NCBI GenBank assembly: GCA_000697665.1
Contig: KL197760.1
Location: forward strand, 1 to 64,000
DNA: 64,000 bases
Direction: 5' to 3'
Source of the DNA: Jaapia argillacea MUCL 33604
Taxonomy: Eukaryota > Basidiomycota > Agaricomycetes > Jaapiales > Jaapiaceae
The translations under genes were made by a program, and so were the position numbers. How positions within the stretch are numbered: position 1 is the first letter of the stretch; each line of letters opens with the position of its first letter. The notes below the pieces were generated by a model that saw only the letters and a program-made list of their open reading frames with translations, did no database searches and had not been told where the DNA came from. Positions 56,301-64,000 of the stretch are shown here, piece after piece.

Positions 56301-58561
56301 GGTATCCACACACGTAAACGCAATGTGGAAAGGATAGAATGGGATAGAACGAGGCAAATGGTACCGTCCAGTGGGTATACTTTGACCGCACTGGTACCTC
56401 CAGGCCTAGTAATAGCGGTGCAAGGTCAATGAGGTGGACAGGTCGGCTCGTGATCAATGGTGTGGGTTCTCGGGACTCGGTACGACCAGATGGGACGAAG
56501 TTGGTCCCGGTGCATGGGCGGAGGGGATTAACGATGGCAGATTGGATTCTGGCGATAAGCTTACCGGAGGCTACTCCGCCACGCAGCGAGCAAGGTATTC
56601 GAGCGAAAAGGTGGTCGAATTACCGGAAGATAGCTGATCCTTCCGTGCAATGTGCCCCCCCCCCCTCGCACCGGTGGATCGATAAGAGAATGTGAGGTTG
56701 TGGGCCAGGTGCACCACGTCATGTATAAAATCCGCGCCAGGGTCAAAGAGGACCTAAAACAATAAGGTACTACTTTGATCCAGGCCAAAATTTACTTACT
56801 TGCTCAGTAATTCATGACGGAGACGGAGCATCGGCTTGTAGCGAGGAATTTTCGGCCCCAAGAAATTTGCAAGCAAAATGCAGGCCGGTTCGGAGGTGAG
56901 GAATGAACCACAGATATCAACGTGATATTTTCATTCAATTTTGGCGCAATCAGTCTCTGCGCAAAGAATGGTACCGCACATCAGTGCGTTTGAATGCGAA
57001 GACGAAGGATTGAAGGCATCGCTCAGCCAAATATAAGAGCCATTCATAAGTCCTGGTGACACTTTCTGGGTAAGAAACCTGGCGCGAAACCGTAAAACAT
57101 TGGAATACGGTGGCTCACCTGCCGAAAAAATCACGCATAGAGCAGAGAATTTTCAAAATAGTGTGGGGCCGGTTCCACATATCCAAAACGGCGAAACTGC
57201 CTCTCGGCAGTTTCACAGGACTGCGTAAGCTCAAGCACAGGTTTGACTTACGACCACGACGTGGTGGTAGAGATCAGTCAGGTAGGATGGGAACGATGGA
57301 ATGTTTCAGAGAGTATGTGGAGCATTGGTTCGAAGTAACACAGCCCAATGTGCTCTTGGGGATGAGTTTCGGCTAGAGATCATGTGGTAGAGATATCCTG
57401 TTCGGAGGAAGACGACGCCGGGATACTTCGGAGCATTGCAATGCTCGAGGCGAACGCGTGTTGAGGCGTTTCCCAACATGACGCTAATGAACCAGTACTG
57501 AGTTTATGTTTGGAGGGGGAGTCGCCGCACGTGGCTCACCTCATTACGCTGGCCATCACTCAGCCTGAACCATCAGCCTCGTTCAGGCTACTCTCTCGAC
57601 GCCTATTTCTCGTTTCGTTGAAGTGGAAGTGAAGATCTTGAGAACGTGGGTAGCTTCTCAGAAGGTAAGCCAAAAATAATAAAGAAATAAACTATCATCC
57701 GCGATGTCCGTGAGGAGATCGATAGAGAGCCCATCGATACTAGACATAGGACAGCATGGCCAGAAATTGGTGGAGATTGATATGATGGTATCTGGCGTAG
57801 CACTTGGTTGCCCGCATTTATGATCCGGCAAGGCATCCGGTTATCGCGGGGAGGTTGGCAATAATAGAGGTCACGGAGATATGCGTAGATATACAAAGTG
57901 GGGGTGAGAGCGACGATGGTCAGCAAGACTGGACAAGGCTGCATATAAACGGCTAAAAAAACGATCAAAAAGGACACAGCGACGGACTTTACAGCCGACT
58001 GGACCAAAGAGGTCGTCGAGAACAAGCTGCACAAGAAGCCAAGGAAGCGGAGATAACACGGATTGCATGGGCGCTCGGAGTTTGCCGAGATAAATCCCAA
58101 GGCTAATCCCAATTGTTTACCAAATTCGAATATCGAGCAAAGGTCGTTCCTGGAGTCTGACCCAGCCTGAAACTATCGCATATGCAGTTCCGACGGGAAC
58201 GTAATATCTGCAGAATCGATGCAGATTGGTTTCGGCGACACCCATATGTAACACCATACCTATCTACAACTTTTTTGCGGCATTGGATCCCCGGCACGCT
58301 CAGCCCTGGGCTATGGCGTACCATCTGCACTGCTCCTGGATCTTGAACCGCTTACGGAATTTATTGCTCGATCTGAAAGCGAAATTGATATCGTCTCCTC
58401 TATCTCCGTCCCTTTCGTTTTAACCACGGGACCTCTACTCAGCAGCGCTTGAATAAAGCCGCGCTCATCTTCAACGCTCTCGAGTGTTTCCCCTTCGCGG
58501 AGTGACTATTCCTTCCTGCTGGCCTGTGTTAGGCCGAGCACCTGATCGGTTTGCTTCCGAC
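53386..58561. other. 5-kb gene-poor stretch, nothing recognised
   Basis: Short frames on both strands. The longest, 169 codons at 57603-58112 (minus), is hydrophobic (SFLIVFLAVY, LLTIVALTPTLYIYAYL) but shows no family motif and no splice pattern, so I leave it uncalled. A C10 run lies near 56655. No tRNA or terminal repeats were seen. Confidence 0.4.
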
Positions 58562-59855
58562 ATGGATCAGCCACATCCATCTCGTAACTCGCCAGCTAGT
58601 CATCCCAATCTCCCAGCCGATGGGAGCTCTGAGCAAACTGACGCTACGTCGCATACGTCTCTACCCTCCATCCACCACCTTCATCAATATCTTCCGCGTA
58701 CTGGGATGTACCAATCTCTGCCGACTGGTACTCAGTACACTTATCCAGCACCCCAGCAGAACCCCTCCTCTTCTGAAGGACGTGGCTCCTTTGACAGAGC
58801 TACGGTGTCTCCAGAGGCCAACCGAGAAGACCCTGCTGGAGCTGGAAATTCTGAGCCTGACGAACAAGGTCCCCCCAAGAAGAAAAGGCGGCGACAAGCC
58901 CTGAGCTGCACAGGTGTGTTCGTCTTCATTCTGCGAGTTTGGGCTATGCCGCCCTTCGGCTGTATCCTTCATTTCACTCTCTTGGAACTAACCATTTATC
59001 CCCTTAGAATGTAAACGCAGGAAGATTAAATGTGACAGGTATGGCCCAGCACCGTGAAAATTCATTTGTTCTAATTTGGTTGATTTCCCAGGGCGCAACC
59101 GTGCGGACCATGTACCCGTCGAAATGAACAGAGTAAATGCCAATGGAATATCATTGAACCCACGTGTGTTTCCATTTTCTTCGTGCGTCATGTCGCAAAC
59201 TCTGATTAATCCAAGTGATAAAACTGTTCCACGAGGGGAATTTGATGAGCTCAAGGCCAAATTTGACGAGCTCAAGGCCAGCTTTGACGATCTCAAAGCC
59301 CGTCATGACCGCCTCGAATCTGCTGTCGCTCGCATCCCCACACCACTCTTTGCTTCACAACTTCCCGGACCCTCCTCCCATTATATGACAACCTCACCCA
59401 TCGGAGCGTCTAGCTCTTCTCACCTCACCGCAGGGATCCCCTCACATCCTGCAATGGTTTCTGCGGGTACGTATCATGGAATGCCTCCTCCCGCCGTTCC
59501 TTTGGCGAGCTCTTCTATGGAATCCCCGCGCTCTCCCCGGCGAGCTCGTTCTAGCAGTTCCTCGTCATCAACATATCACCGACAGCACGACCCTCCCACA
59601 TCATCTCCAACGTCCGCGAAACCCTCACCACTCTCCTTGGCCGCAATAATGACAGGGCCGGACTCGCAGGAGCCAAAAAAATCCCAAGCGCAGACGTTTA
59701 TCAGGCAGCTGGACAAGCGTCTGCGCCCGTCCCCTCCTCCAGTTCAAGCTCCAGCTCCGGGATCCCTCGCCGGCCCAACTCTTCATACTCATCATCCACT
59801 CCACTCCCAACATCTAGTTCTTCATACCGAACACCGACGGACCATTCACAGTTAG
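58562..59855 (+). CDS. Zn2Cys6 fungal transcription factor
   Basis: Four exons (58562-58913, 59008-59038, 59092-59163, 59216-59855) keep phase. They give 364 residues in the frame used here. The zinc cluster is spread over exons 1-3: SCTECKRRKIKCDRAQPCGP followed by CTRRNEQSKCQW, that is C-x2-C-x6-C-x5-C-x2-C-x8-C, all six Cys present and preceded by the basic KKKRRRQ. A heptad coiled coil made of three FDELKAKFDELKAS-like repeats follows and should drive dimer formation. The rest is Ser/Pro-rich. After a run of seven A near 59678 a second frame stays open to 60100 and also reads Ser-rich and protein-like, so the true C-terminus may be longer (see findings). No fungal_trans middle domain is seen. 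Confidence 0.82.
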
Positions 59856-61276
59856 TCGATCCTCCCTCAGGCTCCACCAGTGGTACCCATGCCTCTACCT
59901 CACGATCGTCGCCGTATCCCGGTCCAATGTTTTCCCGCCCATCGCTACCAACTGATGCTTTCTCAAATCCTGAATTGTATCCATCAAGTGAGTTCGGCGA
60001 TCCCCCTCGCAGAGCCAGGAGGCCGCATGCCTCGTCATCACCTAGAAATCCCTTTCCTGCACCTTCCGAACGCTCACGGAAACGCCGGGATCCAGACTGA
60101 TTCACGTCACGTCCCTCTTCGATATGATTTCACGACACTCTCACCACTCTTTATCATCTGTATACCCCCATCCAAGCCAGGAACTCACTGGCCACGTTGT
60201 GGGTCATCTTTCTTCTCTTCAGACCGTGGATTGACAGATTCGCAACAGATTGTATTTTTACGGCCGATACCTACTGCAAGCTATAGCCAGCATACTGTCC
60301 CATCCCAGGGCTGTGTATATATACCTCGGCACGATCTTATGGACAGAGTCTCCATCGTTGTATAGTATGTGCCAAACCGAGATCTGTTATTTATTCGTTA
60401 CTCTACCAGCCGTTTGCTCATCGATGTACTTGTAGGCTTATTGTACCGCCTGCTTGATCCCCACTTCTTTCCGGCATCTGATGGTGATGAACTCGTGCAG
60501 TGACTGATCTCGCAGTAGGTCATGGGTTCGGAGACAAGATACCCGTGGTACACCGCACTAGTGCCCCGCGTCCGAATGCTTGGCCCCCTATATTTTTGCA
60601 AGTTACTTTCGTTGGCATCAAGTATTACCCTCGATTTCCTTGAACCGCTTGCATCGAGCGGAGTCAAAAGGTGCCTTGACATCCATGAGGCACCGCTGTA
60701 ACCACACTCCCCATTCATTCCTAGGACGACACGACCCAGTGATCATGATCTCGCCTTTCGAAGTTGTTTTCCTCGAGGTCTCAAATTCGGGCTATCCGAT
60801 AAGGCTCTCGTAATGTAAGTGCGGGAGATCTGGGGTTCGGCCATTTTAATATTTACACGGCAGGATCAATATCTCGCTCCTCCATTCTCCTACTCTGGGC
60901 GACTCGTGGTGTTTTTTTACCTCGTGACAAAATATAGAGGGCAATTGAGGCTGCATCTGGATTCCTCAACCCTTTGGCTTACCGTCACAATACCATTGCA
61001 TCTACCCAAAAAGAAGCACTATGTCGGGCGGGGGCTGTTGAAACTCTTCAGCACAGCTCCGAGAAGACTTCCTGGAGTTCCTGTCCCGACTCTCCATTCA
61101 TTTTCGTAATAAATATGGCTGAGTTTGATTAGTTGTTTCGGTGCGACGAATCGCACTGGATGACTTTACGGTCTGGGTCGCCGGGCGAAGCCGCTAGCAT
61201 ACGCCATGTCCACTGAGCACGCCCCGATGGTCATTGGATTCCAACATCCCTACAGTATACATCGCGGTGAATCTAC
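59856..61276. other. possible extension of the Zn2Cys6 gene, then intergenic
   Basis: 59856-60100 is open in the alternative frame of the Zn2Cys6 gene (ends SERSRKRRDPD and stop). Beyond 60100 no gene is recognised; the interval lies between convergent genes. Confidence 0.4.
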
Positions 61277-62927
61277 CTACGAAGCTCTGAATTCTGCGGA
61301 ACTCTCCATGATCGTTTGAAGCATCGCTGATCCAACTTTGACCGACTCCTCGAATCGCGGTTGGAAAAACTCGGCTGTATGCGTGAATCTTTCTCTGTAA
61401 AGTTCGAAACTCCCGAAGGAAACACACTGACTCCACCCTCTTGCAGCTACCACGAACTCAAGATCATCCGATCTATGAGAAACATCGTGAAGAGCCGCCT
61501 GGATAGCAGCGTCCAGACGCTCATCGGAGCGGAAGAGGTATTCCGCTACACCAATCCACATGCGAAAGATAGGTGTAGCGGCGAGATCGAGGTGAACGAA
61601 GGGCTGGATATTCAGGTTTGCCCAACAGTCGACCATGGCCAACAAGGAGAGATGAGAGTTTGCCTTTGGTCCTCGAATACGGTTAGAGTCGGTTGGTGAT
61701 GGCGGCGTATCAGTGCCATTGGATTTGGCCAGGCTGAAGTGGTCGAGGATACTCTCCGAAAGAAAGATTGGCGCGCGTTTGAGGTCACCAGCTCCGAATA
61801 CCTTGTCTCGGGCCTTGTAAACTCGCTCTCGTAATGCCACCCCATCCCCTTCAAGCATTAGTTTGAAGAGAGCGGTAGCACTGGAGGCGTATTGATCGAT
61901 TTGTAGTTTAGCTGAAGGGTTGAGAATCGCGAGCCCCGCGTAGACGTGCCATTTGTTGGCGTAAATGCGAAGCATGATGTTGACCTTGACAGTCTCGATC
62001 CCCCCTACGTAATAACCATGCTCCCAAGGATAGGATTTAGCACTGGCCCAGGCTGTCCCCATGCTACAGCCGATAATGTGCGCGAACGAAACACTCAGAA
62101 ACGGATGATGGATAGGGCGTCTCTGCGTACCTCAGAAATGCAGCATGGGTGACGGCTTGTGTGTTGGCTGTCACGCGATCGTGTTCTTCGTATGACATGT
62201 AGACATATCGGGATTGAAACGGACGAAGTATATTTTCCACCAGTGTAAGTGCCGAGTCGGAAGCACGGTGCTTTATCAAAATCTGGGAGTGGGATTAGAA
62301 GGGCGGGAGGATCACCAATCGGGTGGAATAAAGTCACCAAGGGTTGGCCTAGAGGTGGGACTGTTGGGCCATGGAGTGAATGGCAAGAGACGATTTGCAC
62401 GTCTGCCGGCAGATACTTTTCGAAAGCCTCTTTCTCCGGAGACTTCACCGAAGTTTGTCCGGAAACGATTGCTCCAACTTTCGTAGCTAAGGAAGCGGAA
62501 TTAGATGGAGTGGAAGAGAAGGGATGAAGTGCTCACATGGACCGTAGTCGGCGACTACCCTATCAATATATTCTGCTTCCACGGAGTACACGATAAAGTC
62601 CGAACTTCTCGACACCAGATGACCGTCGCGGAATACCGTCACTCCTGGCACTCCTGAAGATGGTTGCGTGAAATGAAACAACAGCAGAATGGCACAAGAT
62701 ACGAACCGGCGTAGGCCTGTTCGAGCTCCTCGTACTTGGAGGGAATATCACATACATGGATTCTGACGAATCAAATGAATGGGGGTAAAGTTGAGAAAAA
62801 AGGCGACTCACTTTTTCCAACCCGCCTCCGATAGATGTTTGGCATACATCCGACCCATAGCTCCCATCCCAATGAGGCCGATGGTTGGCTGGAGCTCAAC
62901 GGGGGTGTCGGGGTGAACATCACACAT
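61277..62927 (-). CDS. TYR1: prephenate dehydrogenase (NADP+)
   Basis: Six exons (62927-62812, 62762-62707, 62653-62537, 62486-62338, 62282-62131, 62063-61277) keep phase and give 458 residues, close to yeast Tyr1. The enzyme turns prephenate into 4-hydroxyphenylpyruvate, the tyrosine branch of aromatic amino-acid synthesis. The N-terminal Rossmann motif GLIGMGAMG (residues 17-25) is followed by AKHLSEAGW and a second strand HVCDIPSKYEEL. The active-site region VSCHSLHGPTVPPLGQPL carries the His of the family. EEHDRVTANTQAVTHAAFLS and the helical C-terminal half (ANKWHVYAGLAILNPSAKLQ) are typical of the fungal enzyme. No bacterial-type chorismate mutase or ACT domain is fused. No targeting peptide is seen; it acts in the cytosol. 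Confidence 0.93.
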
Positions 62928-63724
62928 ACTGTTGCGTCTTGTGGTCAAGGAACAACACTGAGGAATGTAAGATTGGATGTGTTATAAATATGCTGGTCGG
63001 AATTTCGGTGTGGTTCACCAGCTGGTAAAAGATATAAGAAACCAGTCACTGATTGTCGAGGCCACGTGAGATTTAGCCTTTTTCGAGACCTGTTATGCGC
63101 GGTTCGTTGGCTCCTCGGGTGACATCCAGCTTGTCGTAAATTGTCGTTGACTCGTCGAGGACGGCTTAAGAGCAGGTCTCGGAAACGGTAGCTTCGGTTT
63201 TATTGGGTTGTTATGGGGGAGATCGAAGGTCTGCTGACCACAAGTCTTCAACTTCCCCTTTTGCCACTGTTAGCTTCACCGCCGTTGCTCGGCTGATGGG
63301 ACACCAAAACCTTTGATTGTACAGTAACAAGCCCCGAACAATTCCATCAGGTGTTGACCTTGGCGGTGCAACAAGCTCGTCTACTTAATCGACCAAGAGT
63401 GCGTAATACATGTTGATCACTCTTCGTGTTCTGCTGCGGCATATATACAATGCGATACTACACTCGCCGGGTTTGCCAGTCCTTCCGACGTTCTGCGAGG
63501 CACAGTAAGCCGCTCCCATTCCACGCACCCTGACTTGTATTGCTGACGTTGACAAGGGCAATATGGGGGCCATAGTTATGTTTCAAAAACACTTGATTCA
63601 AGAGCCAAACAATCAAACTTGCGACGACTCCGACACGCTCCTAGTTTCTCTGCGTACGAAACTCTCCGAGATTCCAGTTACGGTGAAGCATCATCTCGAT
63701 CTCCCCTATTCTGATAGCTAAACC
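62928..63724. other. intergenic between divergent genes
   Basis: About 800 bases between the start of the prephenate dehydrogenase gene and the start of the edge gene, so it should hold both promoters. ATATATAC near 63440 is a possible TATA-like word. No coding signal. Confidence 0.4.
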
Positions 63725-64000
63725 ATGGATCAAGTTCAATGTATCTTTCGATCCCCTGATGGTCTAATGAACTCCTTGCTTGATGGGGAATGCGCGTCGT
63801 CTATCCCTGTCCCTAAAGTAATACAAGAGGAACTCATCCAACCCTCGACAGCCACATTTGACCAAAACTCCGGATCAGGCCGCTCTTCACCCCGAAATGG
63901 GCGCTCAGTCAATGACAATGGATTGCAACGACTCATCAGCGGGGCTTTCCGGATCTTCGACGGCAATTGGTGGGAATACAGCGTTGAGCGAGCCACAGAC
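63725..64000 (+). CDS. partial gene running off the right edge, unknown product
   Basis: From the ATG at 63725 (ACCATGG context) the frame stays open for 92 codons to the end of the window. It begins MDQVQCIFRSPDGLMNSLLD and includes SSIPVPKVIQEELIQPSTAT and ISGAFRIFDGNWWEYSV. The composition is protein-like and the start context is good, but no family can be named from this piece. Confidence 0.45.
   Translation, partial: MDQVQCIFRSPDGLMNSLLDGECASSIPVPKVIQEELIQPSTATFDQNSGSGRSSPRNGRSVNDNGLQRLISGAFRIFDGNWWEYSVERATD

Noticed and set aside
57603-58112. 169-codon hydrophobic minus-strand frame
   Set aside because: Hydrophobic stretches alone; no conserved block shared with the membrane-protein pair and no splice pattern.
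1-64000. CRISPR arrays, bacterial operons, ribosome binding sites, rRNA
   Set aside because: The intron-rich fungal gene structure rules out prokaryotic features and no rRNA sequence was noticed.

Overview
The window is nuclear DNA of a basidiomycete fungus, very probably an Agaricomycete. Most genes are split by many introns of about 40-70 bases with GT...AG ends. Family content fits: a Con-6 protein, a CRH-type GH16 enzyme, a CE16 esterase, BTB and F-box/LRR proteins, a DUF6699-like protein, a Zn2Cys6 and a GATA factor, and a tandem pair of multi-pass membrane proteins with the 'SLVDAL' motif. Exon limits below were placed by reading splice signals and reading-frame phase by eye, so single junctions may be off by a few bases.

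Layout. 0-5 kb is accessory: an LTR-like fragment cut by the window edge, a 77-bp minisatellite, an eroding P-loop GTPase on the minus strand, and a stretch I cannot resolve. 5-28 kb is the gene-dense core: GH16, a DUF4139 protein, Con-6, two tandem coiled-coil paralogues, a short-chain dehydrogenase, CE16, a DUF6699-like protein, BTB protein 1, a TRIP4-type zinc finger, tRNA-Pro, dihydroorotate dehydrogenase, BTB protein 2, a tRNA-Leu-like gene and a small coiled-coil protein. 28-36.6 kb is gene-poor, with one Cys/His-rich orphan. 36.6-38.2 kb holds the GATA factor. 38.2-42.8 kb is gene-poor, with a MITE and a decayed gene. 42.9-45.5 kb holds the two membrane-protein genes, followed by peroxisomal-type 3-ketoacyl-CoA thiolase, a 985-base assembly gap and an F-box/LRR gene. 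53.4-58.5 kb is gene-poor. The right end holds a Zn2Cys6 factor, prephenate dehydrogenase and a gene running off the edge.

The genes do not form one pathway. Core metabolism (pyrimidine, tyrosine and fatty-acid steps) sits among lineage-expanded families. The observations most worth following are: the 77-bp array whose every unit is framed like an intron; the 8-base microexon shared by both membrane-protein paralogues; the repeat-bearing C-terminal extension on dihydroorotate dehydrogenase; a tRNA-Leu-like gene whose anticodon arm is replaced by a palindrome; and a 435-bp MITE with 26-bp perfect ends. No clearly new multi-gene system was found.
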